DNA of 64,000 nt from contig PBLF01000002.1 in NCBI GenBank assembly GCA_002722295.1, positions 62,001-126,000 on the forward strand, in the 5' to 3' direction. Under the pieces are notes generated by a model. The model worked only from the letters and a program-made list of their open reading frames with translations. It ran no database searches and was not told the origin of the DNA. This stretch comes from Stappia sp. (GTDB taxonomy: Bacteria; Pseudomonadota; Alphaproteobacteria; Rhizobiales; Stappiaceae). Position numbers and translations under genes: made by a program. This document shows positions 37,270-46,328 of the stretch, piece after piece (the stretch's first letter is position 1; every line of letters starts with the position of its first letter).

Positions 37270-38210
37270 GCGACATCCTCGACATTCTCGTTTCCGCCAG
37301 CTTCTGGGCGGCGGCGCTCAGGATCGCGACGCCGCTGATCTTCGGCGTTCTCGGTGCACTCCTGTGCGAGCGTGCGGGCGTTCTCAACCTCGGCATCGAG
37401 GGCATCTTCACGGCCGGTGCCATGGCCGGCTGGATGGCGGCCTGGCTCGGCGCCGGCCTTTGGGGCGGGGTGCTGGTCGCGGCCATGGCCGGTGCGGCCT
37501 TCGGGCTGATCCACGCGATCCTGACCGTGCCGCTCGGCCTGTCGCAGCATGTCTCGGGCATCGGCGTGACGCTGTTCGCGACAAGTCTGAGTTACTACAC
37601 CTACCGCACCGCCCTGCCGGACGTGTCCTCGCCGCCGCGCATCACCGCGTTCCAGCCGCTCGACGTTCCCGTCCTGTCGGACCTGCCCTTCATCGGGCCG
37701 GTGCTGTTCCAGCAGACGGCGCTCACCATGCTCGCCCTCGCGCTCGTCGTGGCGGTGTGGTTCGTGCTCAACCGGACGCCCCTTGGCCTTGCCATCCGGG
37801 CAGTGGGCGACAATCCGGCCGCGGTCGAGGCCCAGGGACTGTCCGTCGTGGCGCTTCGCATGGGAACGGTGGTCGCGGGCTCGGCGCTCATGGCGCTGGG
37901 CGGCGCGTTCCTCACCATGTCGGCGTTTGACGCCTTCTTCTTCGGGATGGTCAACGGGCGCGGCTGGATCTGCATCGCGCTCACGGTCTTCGCCTCGTGG
38001 CGGCCCGGAAAGGCGCTCGTCGGGGCGTTGCTGTTCGGTGCCTTCGACGCCTTCCAGGTGCGTCTCCAGACGGAAGTCGGGGCCTTCGTGCCGGGGCAGC
38101 TCTTCCTGATGATGCCCTATCTTCTGTCGATTGCGGCGCTTGTGGTCGCCGCCCGCCGGGCCGACTATCCACGCGCGCTGCTGAAGCCCTATTTCAAGGG
38201 GCAGCGCTAG
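37266..38210 (+). CDS. ABC importer permease 2 (nucleoside-type, BPD_transp_2)
   Basis: A 314-residue membrane protein, the shorter partner permease. It carries ERAGVLNLGIEGIFTAGAMA near residue 38, LSQHVSGIGVTLFATSLSYY and IRAVGDNPAAVEAQGLSV, the standard motifs of this pair. GTG start at 37266 overlaps the previous stop. It ends 11 nt before the convergent RpiR gene with no clear terminator between them. Confidence 0.92.
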   Translation: MSDILDILVSASFWAAALRIATPLIFGVLGALLCERAGVLNLGIEGIFTAGAMAGWMAAWLGAGLWGGVLVAAMAGAAFGLIHAILTVPLGLSQHVSGIGVTLFATSLSYYTYRTALPDVSSPPRITAFQPLDVPVLSDLPFIGPVLFQQTALTMLALALVVAVWFVLNRTPLGLAIRAVGDNPAAVEAQGLSVVALRMGTVVAGSALMALGGAFLTMSAFDAFFFGMVNGRGWICIALTVFASWRPGKALVGALLFGAFDAFQVRLQTEVGAFVPGQLFLMMPYLLSIAALVVAARRADYPRALLKPYFKGQR

Positions 38211-38221
38211 GGGGCCACACC

Positions 38222-39124
38222 CTAGGAGATCGAGGAATCCGCCGGCGGATCGCCGGCATCCCGATAGCCCTCGATCTGTGCCATGCGCCGCTCGCTGCGT
38301 CCGGGATCCTGGCGGGTCACCCCCGCGACGAGGGCCTCGGCGATCACCAGAAGGGCGGCGCCCGAGTCCCAGGGGCTGGGCACCGTCACCCGGGCCGGCA
38401 GCACGTGTGCCGACACGGCGGCGATGGGCGAGAGCCAGCTGTCGGTGACGAGAACCACCGAGACACCGAGCCCGGCGGCCGCGCGGGCCATGCGCGCGAG
38501 GTCGTCCTGGTAGCGGCGGATGTCGAACACCACGAGCACGTCGCGCCGCCCCATGTCGAGCAGCGTGTCGCGCCAGTTGCCTTCCTGGCCGGCCAGGTGG
38601 GTGACGCCGGGCCGCACGATGCGCAGATGCGCGGCCATGTAGCGCGCCAGCGCGTCGGTGAAGCGTCCGCCGAGAAGGAAGATGCGCCGTCGCTCGTCGG
38701 CAAGCAGTCCGACGACGGCGGCAAGCTCCGCCTCGGGCAGGTGACGGAAGGTCTCGTCGATGTTGCGCCCCGCTGCCGCCGCGATGGCCGAGGGCCCCCT
38801 GGCGTGCCCGTCCGCGGCATCGCCCTCGCCCGCCTTCGCCTTGGCGAGCGGTGAGCGGAGCTGGTCCTCCAGTTCCGTCCTGAGTCGGGTCTGCAACGCG
38901 GCGTAGGTGGAAAAGCCCATGCGGGCGGCAAAGCGCAGGATCGTCGGTGAACTCACACCGGCGGCGGATGCGAACTGGGCCACGGTGCCGAGCCCGAGCA
39001 TGGGATAATTGGCAAGCAGCGCCAGCGCCGCGCGCCGTTCGGTCGCGGTGCATTCTCCGAGCCTGTGGCGGATTTCCTCCGCCAGCGCCCGGTTCGCCGC
39101 GTGCCCGTCTTCCTCCCCCGTCAT
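38222..39124 (-). CDS. RpiR-family regulator (HTH plus SIS domain)
   Basis: The 300-residue protein has an N-terminal RpiR helix-turn-helix (about residues 15-85; VAQFASAAGVSSPTILRFAA as the reading helix) and a C-terminal SIS sugar-isomerase-like domain (about 125-270; RRIFLLGGRFTDALARYMA). RpiR proteins sense phosphosugars or related metabolites. It diverges from the amidohydrolase/TRAP operon across two 18-bp operator-like dyads, so it most likely controls that operon and itself. The adjacent ABC operon is convergent and less likely to be its direct partner. Confidence 0.88.
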   Translation of the reverse strand: MTGEEDGHAANRALAEEIRHRLGECTATERRAALALLANYPMLGLGTVAQFASAAGVSSPTILRFAARMGFSTYAALQTRLRTELEDQLRSPLAKAKAGEGDAADGHARGPSAIAAAAGRNIDETFRHLPEAELAAVVGLLADERRRIFLLGGRFTDALARYMAAHLRIVRPGVTHLAGQEGNWRDTLLDMGRRDVLVVFDIRRYQDDLARMARAAAGLGVSVVLVTDSWLSPIAAVSAHVLPARVTVPSPWDSGAALLVIAEALVAGVTRQDPGRSERRMAQIEGYRDAGDPPADSSIS

Positions 39125-39191
39125 GATCCGGTCTCGTCTTTTCTGCCGGTTACGGCTTGTCGCGCAATGGCGATTGACAATCCGCCGATCG

Positions 39192-39248
39192 CTGTATCAA
39201 ATCATACAGGAAGGCCGGGCTAACGCAATTCTGTAACAAATATAACAG
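39192..39248. promoter_or_regulatory. Two tandem 18-bp operator-like sites, rpiR / amidohydrolase intergenic
   Basis: CTGTATCAAATCATACAG (39192-39209) and CTGTAACAAATATAACAG (39231-39248) share 14 of 18 bases, are dyad symmetric at their ends, and lie 39 bp apart, close to four helical turns, so they face the same side of DNA. TTGACA at 39174-39179 is a likely -35 with the first site over or near the -10. The RpiR protein encoded 68 nt to the left is the likely binder. Confidence 0.65.
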
Positions 39249-39317
39249 CGCGACCCTGGCCGGTAACGAGTGGACGGGACGGCGCTCGCCTGCGCCGTCG
39301 CCCCGGGGGAGAGGCGA

Positions 39318-40112
39318 ATGTTGCCGGAAAAGGCACCCGATGGAGCCGTGGCGCCGGACGCCAGCACTGTGATCCGCATTGAGAACGCGGGCGCGCAAGG
39401 ACCCTTCGTCCTGCTGTGCGACCATGCCTCCAACCGCATCCCTCCGGAGTTCGGCGATCTCGGTCTCGACGAGGCGGCCCGGCGCGCCCATATCGCCTGG
39501 GATCCGGGGGCTCTTGGCGTCTCGCGGCATCTTTCCGCCCTTCTCGACGCGCCGCTCGTCTGGCCTGACGTCTCCCGCCTCGTGATCGACTGCAACCGCG
39601 ATCCCGGTGCCCGCGACCTTGTGCCGGAGGTGAGCGAAACCACCGAGGTTCCCGGCAACAAGGGGCTCGACGAACCGGCGCGCGCCGCGCGCATCGCGTT
39701 GTCCCATGCCCCCTTCCATGCGGCGATCGAGGAGCTCATGGCCGACCGCGAGCGGGCCGGGCTGGCGAGCATCGTCGTGTCGATCCACACGTTCACGCCG
39801 GTCTACAAGGGCGTGTCCCGGCCGTGGCCCGTCGGAATCCTGTCGAATGTCGACCGCCGCGTCGCCGAGGCGATGCTGGCGGATCTCGCCGGGCAGGACA
39901 TTTCCGACCTGGGCGACAACGAGCCCTATGCGCCGCTCGATGGCGTCTACTACACGCTCGACCGGCACGCCGAGAGCCGGGGCCTTCCCTGCGCCATGGT
40001 GGAGATCCGCAACGACGAGCTTCGTGACGAGGCCGGGGAGCGGCTGTGGGCCGAACGTCTCGCCCGCGCGATGGAGGCGGCGCGGCGCGCGTTGCTGGGA
40101 GGCGGGGCATGA
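39318..40112 (+). CDS. N-formylglutamate amidohydrolase-family enzyme
   Basis: A 264-residue cytoplasmic protein of the zinc-dependent N-formylglutamate amidohydrolase family, with FVLLCDHASNRIPPEFG, IDCNRDPGARDLVPEVSE and VVSIHTFTPVYKGVSRPWPV as the conserved metal and substrate segments. Characterised relatives release glutamate from N-formylglutamate in histidine breakdown, but no hut genes are here. Its neighbours are a gamma-glutamyl-ligase-like enzyme, two dehydrogenases and a transporter, so it may hydrolyse another N-acyl or gamma-glutamyl compound. ATG 39318 follows GGGGGAGAGG; the end overlaps dctQ by ATGA. Confidence 0.85.
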   Translation: MLPEKAPDGAVAPDASTVIRIENAGAQGPFVLLCDHASNRIPPEFGDLGLDEAARRAHIAWDPGALGVSRHLSALLDAPLVWPDVSRLVIDCNRDPGARDLVPEVSETTEVPGNKGLDEPARAARIALSHAPFHAAIEELMADRERAGLASIVVSIHTFTPVYKGVSRPWPVGILSNVDRRVAEAMLADLAGQDISDLGDNEPYAPLDGVYYTLDRHAESRGLPCAMVEIRNDELRDEAGERLWAERLARAMEAARRALLGGGA

Positions 40113-40708
40113 TGCGCTCCGTCGCCCGCGGTTACGTGCGCACCGTCGACCGGTTCAACGCCGGCCTCGGGCGCGTGGTCATGTTCGGCCTGTTCGCGAT
40201 GATGGGCGTCCTCCTGTGGTCGTCCGCCTCCAAGACCTTCTTCAATCCCTCGCTGTGGACGCTCGAGGTCGCCCAGTTCCTGATGGTCGGCTACTACATC
40301 CTCGGCGGCCCCTGGTCGATCCAGCTCGGTTCCAACGTGCGCATGGACCTGTTCTATTCGGCCTGGTCGCCGCGCAGGAAGGCGTGGTTCGACGCCTTCA
40401 CGGTGTTCGTGCTGATGTTCTACCTCTGCGTCCTGATCTGGGGCGCGCTCAGCTCGACAGCCTATTCGCTCGGTCATTTCGGCACCGAGCCCTTCGTTTT
40501 CTTCAAGGACCTGATCGTGGCCTTCGTCACCGGCGGCCCGGATGCCGCCGGCGAGGTCATCGGCTACGTGGAGCGCAGCCCCACGGCCTGGCGTCCCTAC
40601 CTGTGGCCGGTCAAGTTCGTCATGCTGCTCGGCTTCTTCCTGATGTTGCTCCAGGCGATCTCGGAGCTTGTGAAGGACATCGCCCGCATCAACGGGGAGG
40701 AGCTTTGA
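40109..40708 (+). CDS. dctQ: TRAP transporter small permease, DctQ family (second system)
   Basis: The 199-residue protein has four membrane helices with an enlarged loop between the third and fourth (FGTEPFVFFKDLIVAFVTGG...RPYLWPVKF). That is typical of the DctQ of mannitol/2-oxoacid-like TRAP systems. It overlaps the amidohydrolase stop at its start and the dctM start at its end (TGATG), so the three are made together. Confidence 0.9.
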   Translation: MMRSVARGYVRTVDRFNAGLGRVVMFGLFAMMGVLLWSSASKTFFNPSLWTLEVAQFLMVGYYILGGPWSIQLGSNVRMDLFYSAWSPRRKAWFDAFTVFVLMFYLCVLIWGALSSTAYSLGHFGTEPFVFFKDLIVAFVTGGPDAAGEVIGYVERSPTAWRPYLWPVKFVMLLGFFLMLLQAISELVKDIARINGEEL

Positions 40709-42048
40709 TGTCCTACGAGATGATCGCCCTGCTCATGTTCGCCTCGATGATGCTGATGCTCCTCACGGGGCAACGCGTCTTCGGCGCGATCGGCGGCGTC
40801 GCGGCGGTGGCCGCGCTGGCGCTTTGGGGCACGGGCGGGGCGGAAGTGCCGTTCGCCGCCGCCATGAAGCTCATGAAGTGGTATCCGCTTCTCACCCTGC
40901 CGATGTTCATCTTCATGGGCTACGTGCTGTCGGAATCCAAGATAGCCGACGATCTCTACCGCATGTTCCATGTCTGGATGGGGCCGGTGCCCGGGGGGCT
41001 CGCCATCGGCAACATCGGCCTGATGGTCCTGATCTCCGCCATGAACGGGCTTTCGGTCGCCGGCATGGCCATCGGCGCCACCATCGCCCTGCCGGAGCTG
41101 CTCAAGCGCGGCTACAACAAGAAGATGGTGACCGGCGTCATCCAGGCCGGCTCGTCACTCGGCATTCTCGTGCCGCCATCGGTGGTGCTGGTGCTCTATG
41201 CCATGATCGCCCGTGCGCCCGTCGGCCAGCTCTGGCTCGCCGGCGTGGTCCCCGGTCTCATGATGGCGACGATGTTCATCGTCTACATCGCGGTGCGCTG
41301 CCGGCTGAACCCGGAGCTCGGTCCGGCGCTGCCGGCCGAGGAACGCAACGTGCCGCGGGCGGAGAAGATCCGCCTTCTCGGCGCCGGCATCCTGCCGATC
41401 GCCATCTTCGCGGCCATGATGGTGCCCTTCGTCAACGGCTGGACCAGCCTGGTGGAAAGCTCCGCGATCGGCGCGCTCGCCGCGCTTCTGGCGGCGGTAC
41501 TGCGCGGGCGCATGACCTGGAAGGTGTTCGAGACTTCCACGCGCCAGACGCTGGCCATCTCCTGCATGTTCATGTGGATCATCCTCGCGGCGCTGGGCTT
41601 CGGCGCGGTGTTCGACGGCCTCGGCGCGGTCAACGCGATCTCCGACCTCTTCACCGAGAAGCTCGGCCTGTCACCCTGGATGATCCTGATCCTGATGCAG
41701 CTCTCGTTCCTGGTGATGGGCACCTTCCTGGACGACACGGCGATGCTCGTCATCGTGGCGCCGCTCTACGTGCCGCTCGTGGCGACGCTCGACCTCGGCC
41801 TGCCGCGCGACGAGGTGCTGATCTGGTACGGCGTGCTCTACACGGTGACGACGCAGATCGCCTACATGACCCCGCCGTTCGGCTACAACCTGTTCCTGAT
41901 GCGCGCCATGGCTCCGCCTGAAATCAGCCTGCGCGACATCTACGGCTCCATCCTGCCCTTCGTGACGGTGATGGTTCTGGCGCTGGCGATCCTGATGCTG
42001 TTCCCTGAGATCGCCTTGTGGCTGCCGGATCTGGTCTACGGCCGCTGA
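40708..42048 (+). CDS. dctM: TRAP transporter large permease, DctM family (second system)
   Basis: A 446-residue inner-membrane protein of about twelve helices. Signatures are LLTLPMFIFMGYVLSESKIA, GNIGLMVLISAMNGLSVAGM, GSSLGILVPPSVVLVLYAMI and MTPPFGYNLFLMRAMAPPEI. ATG 40708 shares a base with the dctQ stop. Together with DctQ and the DctP at 42185 it would import an organic anion with sodium. The substrate is likely that of the downstream GS-like ligase pathway, but this is inference. Confidence 0.92.
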   Translation: MSYEMIALLMFASMMLMLLTGQRVFGAIGGVAAVAALALWGTGGAEVPFAAAMKLMKWYPLLTLPMFIFMGYVLSESKIADDLYRMFHVWMGPVPGGLAIGNIGLMVLISAMNGLSVAGMAIGATIALPELLKRGYNKKMVTGVIQAGSSLGILVPPSVVLVLYAMIARAPVGQLWLAGVVPGLMMATMFIVYIAVRCRLNPELGPALPAEERNVPRAEKIRLLGAGILPIAIFAAMMVPFVNGWTSLVESSAIGALAALLAAVLRGRMTWKVFETSTRQTLAISCMFMWIILAALGFGAVFDGLGAVNAISDLFTEKLGLSPWMILILMQLSFLVMGTFLDDTAMLVIVAPLYVPLVATLDLGLPRDEVLIWYGVLYTVTTQIAYMTPPFGYNLFLMRAMAPPEISLRDIYGSILPFVTVMVLALAILMLFPEIALWLPDLVYGR

Positions 42049-42184
42049 GCGGCCGGGCATGGCGCGGGACACCGCGCGCGAGTTGCCCGGGAAACCGGGA
42101 AAGACGGGCGCAAAGCCCGCGAGACATCCGGGCGGTCGGCGGACCGTCCGGGCAAGCGAACGCGACAGAAGGGGAAAGACAACC

Positions 42185-43234
42185 ATGACCAACAGACGCG
42201 ATTTTCTGAAGAACGCGGGCCTTGGCACCGTTGCCGCTGCCGGAGCCTCCACGCTCGCCGCCCCGGCGGTTCTGGGCCAGGCGCCGATCAAGTGGCGCCT
42301 GCAGACCTACGCCGGTCCGGCGCTGGCGGAACATGTGATCAAGCCGCATATCGATGCCTTCAACAAGGCCGCGAACGGTCAGATGGAGGTGGAGCTCTAC
42401 TTCGCCGACCAGCTCGTGCCGACCTCGGAGCTGTTCCGCGCGATGCAGCGCGGCACCATCGACGCGGTGCAGTCGGACGACGACTCCATGGCCTCGCCGA
42501 CGGAAGTCACCGTCTTCGGCGGTTACTTCCCCTTCGCCAGCCGCTATTCGCTGGACGTGCCGGTGCTGTTCAACCAGTACGGACTGAAGGAGATCTGGGA
42601 GGAGGAATACGCCAAGGTCGGCGTGAAGCACATCTCGGCCGGCGCCTGGGATCCGTGCCACTTCGCCACCAAGGATCCGATCCGCAGCCTTGCCGACCTC
42701 AAGGGCAAGCGCGTCTTCACCTTCCCGACGGCGGGCCGGTTCCTCGCGCAGTTCGGCGTCGTTCCGGTGACGCTGCCCTGGGAGGACATCGAGGTGGCGC
42801 TGCAGACCGGCGAGCTTGACGGCGTGGCGTGGTCGGGCATCACCGAGGACTACACGGTCGGCTGGGCCGATGTGACCAACTACTTCCTGACCAACAACAT
42901 CTCCGGTGCCTGGGCCGGGTCCTTCTTCGCCAACATGGAGAAGTGGAACGAGCTGCCGGATCACCTGAAGACGATGCTGCAGCTCGCGATGGATGCGTCC
43001 CACTACTACCGTCAGTGGTGGTACTGGGGCGGCGAGGCGAGCCTTCGCGTCAACGGAACCAAGATGGAGCTGACCTCGATCCCGGATGCCGAGTGGGCGA
43101 CCGTGGAGGATGCGGCGGAAGTCTTCTGGGACGAGATCGCGGAACAGTCCGAGGTCAAGGCCAAGGTCGTGGAGATCTTCAAGAAGTACAACGCCGACAT
43201 GCGCAAGGCCGGCCGGCCCTACCGCTACACCTGA
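42185..43234 (+). CDS. dctP: TRAP transporter substrate-binding protein, DctP family, Tat-exported
   Basis: This 349-residue receptor begins MTNRRDFLKNAGLGTVAAAG, a textbook twin-arginine leader, with cleavage near APAVLGQA. The mature part follows the DctP fold, with GKRVFTFPTAGRFLAQFGV at the ligand-arginine position and PWEDIEVALQTGELDGVAWS as signature. Many tryptophans and tyrosines (SHYYRQWWYWGG) line the C-terminal lobe. Tat export suggests folding before secretion, as in TakP-like dimeric 2-oxoacid receptors. It lies 136 nt after dctM. Confidence 0.92.
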   Translation: MTNRRDFLKNAGLGTVAAAGASTLAAPAVLGQAPIKWRLQTYAGPALAEHVIKPHIDAFNKAANGQMEVELYFADQLVPTSELFRAMQRGTIDAVQSDDDSMASPTEVTVFGGYFPFASRYSLDVPVLFNQYGLKEIWEEEYAKVGVKHISAGAWDPCHFATKDPIRSLADLKGKRVFTFPTAGRFLAQFGVVPVTLPWEDIEVALQTGELDGVAWSGITEDYTVGWADVTNYFLTNNISGAWAGSFFANMEKWNELPDHLKTMLQLAMDASHYYRQWWYWGGEASLRVNGTKMELTSIPDAEWATVEDAAEVFWDEIAEQSEVKAKVVEIFKKYNADMRKAGRPYRYT

Positions 43235-43339
43235 TGACGACGGTGCCGGGGGGCGGCATGTCCGCCCTCCGGTCCCTCCCCGCGCCGGCCCGTCCGGCGT
43301 TTGACACCGCACGAAAGCCTAACCGGGAACGAACGCCCC

Positions 43340-44707
43340 ATGTCCGGCACCATGACCTTTGAAGCCCTCAAGAGCGCCGCCGCTGACGGCACCATCGACA
43401 CCGTGCTCGTCTGCCTGGTCGACATGCAGGGCCGGTTGATGGGCAAGCGCTTCCATGTCTCCAATTTCATCGAGCATTCCCACGCCGAGACCCATTGCTG
43501 CAATTACCTGCTGGCAACCGACCTGGAGATGTACACCGTCGAGGGCTACCGCTCGACGAGCTGGGCGGCGGGCTACGGCGACTACGTGATGAAGCCCGAC
43601 CTCTCCACGCTGCGGCCCGTGCCGTGGCTCGAGGGAACGGCGATGGTGCTGTGCGACGTGCTCGACCATCACACGCATGAGCCGGTGCCCCATTCGCCGC
43701 GCACCATGCTCAAGACCCAGATCGCGCGGCTGGAGGCCATGGGCCTCACGGCCATGATGGCGACCGAGCTGGAGTTCTTCCTGTTCGAGAAGGGCTTTGA
43801 CGAGATCCGCAAGTCCGGCTTCCGCGACCTTGCGCCGATCTCGGGCTACAACGAGGACTATTCCATCCTCCAGACCACCCGCGAGGAGGCCGTCATGCGG
43901 CCGCTGCGCAACCATCTGGTGGCCGCCGGCATTCCGGTCGAGAACTCCAAGGGCGAGGCGGAAACCGGCCAGGAGGAGCTCAACATCCGCTATGCGGAGG
44001 CGCTCGCCACCGCCGATTTCCACACCATCGCCAAGCACGCAACCAAGGAGGTCGCCTGGCAGCAGGGTCACGCGGTGACCTTCATGCCCAAGTGGCACCG
44101 CGACAAGGTCGGTTCCGCCACCCATGTGCACCAGTCGCTGTGGACGAAGGACGGCAAGCCCGTCTTCCATGATCCCGACGCCGAGCACGGCATGTCGCGG
44201 ACCATGCGTCACTACATGGCCGGACTGATCCGCTACGCCTCCGACTACACCGCCTTTCTCGCGCCCTATGTGAACAGCTACAAGCGCTTCCAGGAGGGCA
44301 CCTTCGCCCCGACGAAGACGGCCTGGTCCATCGACAACCGCACGGCCGGCTTCCGCCTGTGCGGCGAGGGCACGAAGGCGGTGCGCGTCGAGTGCCGCAT
44401 CGGCGGCTCGGACCTCAATCCCTATCTGGCGCTTGCCGTGCAGCTTGCCGCCGGCATTCGCGGAATGGAGGAGAAGCTGGAGCTGGACGCGCCGGTCACT
44501 GGAGATCTCTACCGGTCGCGCCGGCTGAAGGACGTGCCGCGCACGCTCAGGGCCGCAAGCGAGACCCTTCGCAAGTCGAAGATGCTGCGCGAGACCTTCG
44601 GCGACGACGTGATCGACCACTACGTCCGCGCGGCGGAGTGGGAGCAGGAAGAGTTCGACCGCGTGGTCACCGACTACGAACTCGCCCGCGGTTTCGAGCG
44701 GGCGTGA
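43340..44707 (+). CDS. Glutamine synthetase-like gamma-glutamyl ligase
   Basis: A 455-residue member of the glutamine synthetase superfamily, closer to PuuA/GlnT-like amine ligases than to GlnA. Metal and substrate motifs are visible: ATELEFFLFEKG, GEAETGQEELNIRYAEAL, GSATHVHQSLW and VECRIGGSDLNPYLALAVQ (the arginine and DANPYL-like segment). It lacks the GlnA adenylylation region. Such enzymes attach glutamate to an amine using ATP. Followed by aldehyde and alcohol dehydrogenases and preceded by a TRAP transporter, it probably activates an imported amine. ATG 43340 is the best fit to the family start; the ribosome site is weak. Confidence 0.85.
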   Translation: MSGTMTFEALKSAAADGTIDTVLVCLVDMQGRLMGKRFHVSNFIEHSHAETHCCNYLLATDLEMYTVEGYRSTSWAAGYGDYVMKPDLSTLRPVPWLEGTAMVLCDVLDHHTHEPVPHSPRTMLKTQIARLEAMGLTAMMATELEFFLFEKGFDEIRKSGFRDLAPISGYNEDYSILQTTREEAVMRPLRNHLVAAGIPVENSKGEAETGQEELNIRYAEALATADFHTIAKHATKEVAWQQGHAVTFMPKWHRDKVGSATHVHQSLWTKDGKPVFHDPDAEHGMSRTMRHYMAGLIRYASDYTAFLAPYVNSYKRFQEGTFAPTKTAWSIDNRTAGFRLCGEGTKAVRVECRIGGSDLNPYLALAVQLAAGIRGMEEKLELDAPVTGDLYRSRRLKDVPRTLRAASETLRKSKMLRETFGDDVIDHYVRAAEWEQEEFDRVVTDYELARGFERA

Positions 44708-44849
44708 CCTTCCCGCATCCGGGCAAGGTCAGCGAGACGGAACGCCGCCGCGCCCCCGCCGGGGGCGGCATTGGCGTTCACCGGCCGTGCGGAGCGCACG
44801 GCGTCAAGAAACCGGCCCACGACGAGGCCGGAGGATGATTGGGTGTGAA

Positions 44850-46238
44850 ATGAGCGACACGATCAAGCTGATTACCCCCGTCGACGGCTCGGTCTATGCC
44901 GAACGCCCGGTGGCGAGCGCCGCCGAGATCGATAAGGCGGTGGCCGAGGCGCGCAGCGCGCAGGCGGCCTGGGCCGCGACGCCGCTCTCCGAGCGCTGCG
45001 ACGCGGTGCTCGCCGCCGTCGCCGCGCTCGAGGCCATGAACGACGAGATCGTTCCCGAACTCGCCTGGCAGATGGGCCGTCCCGTGCGCTATGGCGGCGA
45101 GAAGGGCGGCACCCGCGAGCGCGCCGACTACATGGTGAAGATCGCGGAAGAGGCGCTGGCGCCGCGTCATCACACGGACCGTCCCGGCTTCACCCGCTAC
45201 GTGAAGCCTGAGCCGCTTGGCGTCGTGCTGATCATCGCGCCGTGGAACTACCCGTTCATGACGGCGATCAACACCATCGTGCCGGCGCTCATCGCCGGCA
45301 ACACCGTGATCCTCAAGCACGCCGCCCAGACCCTGCTCGTCGGCGAGCGGCTGGCGAAGGCCTTCGAGATCGCCGGCGTGCCGAAGGGCGTGTTCCGCAA
45401 CATCGTGCTCAACCACGGCCAGACCGAGCAACTGCTCGCGTCCGGGCGGATCGACCACATCAACTTCACCGGCTCCGTCGGTGGCGGACGTGCCATCGAG
45501 AAGGCGGCGGCGGGCACTTTCGCCTCGCTCGGTCTCGAGCTTGGCGGCAAGGATCCCTCCTACGTGCGCGAGGACGCGGACGTGGCCTTCGCCATCGAGG
45601 GCATGGGCGATGGCGCCTTCTTCAACGCCGGCCAGTGCTGCTGCGGCGTTGAGCGTGTCTATGTGCACGAGAAGCACTACGACCAGGTGGTCGAGGGGCT
45701 CGTTGCCTTCGCCTCCAACTACAAGCTCGGCAATCCGCTCGATGAGGCGACCACCCTCGGCCCGATGGCCCAGGCCCGCTTCGCCGCCCATGTGCGCGAG
45801 CAGACCGCCGAGGCGCTGCGCAAGGGCGCGAAGGCGCTGGTCGACCCGAAGCTCTTCCCCGAGGACCGCGAGGGCACGGCCTACCTGATGCCGCAGGTTC
45901 TGGTGGACGTGGATCACCAGATGTCGGTCATGCGCGAGGAGAGCTTCGGTCCCGTCGTCGGCGTCATGAAGGTGCGCTCCGACGAGGAGGCGATCGCCCT
46001 CATGAACGACAGCCCCTACGGGCTCACGGCCTCGATCTGGACCTCCGACGAGGAGGCGGCGATCTCCATCGGCGACCGGGTCGAGACCGGCACCGTGTTC
46101 ATGAACCGCTGCGACTACCTCGATCCGGCCCTGGTGTGGACCGGCGTGAAGGAGACCGGCAAGGGCGCGGCCCTGTCCGAGCTCGGCTACCTGTCGCTTA
46201 CCCGGCCCAAGTCCTACCACCTTCGTACGAAGACCTGA
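44850..46238 (+). CDS. Aldehyde dehydrogenase family protein
   Basis: The 462-residue NAD(P)-dependent enzyme has the cofactor loop INFTGSVGGGRAIEKAAAGT, the catalytic glutamate in GLELGGKDPSYV and the catalytic cysteine within AGQCCCGVERVYV. It oxidises an aldehyde to the acid. It follows the GS-like ligase by 142 nt and precedes an iron alcohol dehydrogenase, which argues for an alcohol to aldehyde to acid sequence. ATG 44850 gives the usual SDTIKLITPVDGS start; ATG 44835 is closer to the GGAGG site than normal. Substrate unknown. Confidence 0.88.
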   Translation: MSDTIKLITPVDGSVYAERPVASAAEIDKAVAEARSAQAAWAATPLSERCDAVLAAVAALEAMNDEIVPELAWQMGRPVRYGGEKGGTRERADYMVKIAEEALAPRHHTDRPGFTRYVKPEPLGVVLIIAPWNYPFMTAINTIVPALIAGNTVILKHAAQTLLVGERLAKAFEIAGVPKGVFRNIVLNHGQTEQLLASGRIDHINFTGSVGGGRAIEKAAAGTFASLGLELGGKDPSYVREDADVAFAIEGMGDGAFFNAGQCCCGVERVYVHEKHYDQVVEGLVAFASNYKLGNPLDEATTLGPMAQARFAAHVREQTAEALRKGAKALVDPKLFPEDREGTAYLMPQVLVDVDHQMSVMREESFGPVVGVMKVRSDEEAIALMNDSPYGLTASIWTSDEEAAISIGDRVETGTVFMNRCDYLDPALVWTGVKETGKGAALSELGYLSLTRPKSYHLRTKT

Positions 46239-46273
46239 CCCGCACACGGGGTCCGGTTTCCACGTTTCCCGGA

Positions 46274-46294
46274 TCCGGCGCACGGTGCGCCGGA
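46274..46294 (+). repeat. Perfect 10-bp hairpin between the two dehydrogenase genes
   Basis: TCCGGCGCAC and GTGCGCCGGA flank a single G, so a 10-bp GC stem with a minimal loop (perhaps opened to three or more bases) is expected. No T-run follows. It probably affects message stability between the dehydrogenase cistrons rather than ending transcription. Confidence 0.5.
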
Positions 46295-46328
46295 CCGGTT
46301 CCTTCCAATCCCTCAAGGTCGACTGCTC

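Noticed and set aside
39318..40112. Histidine utilisation (hut) cluster
   Set aside because: Only the N-formylglutamate-amidohydrolase-like gene is present; no hutU, hutH, hutI or hutF is nearby.
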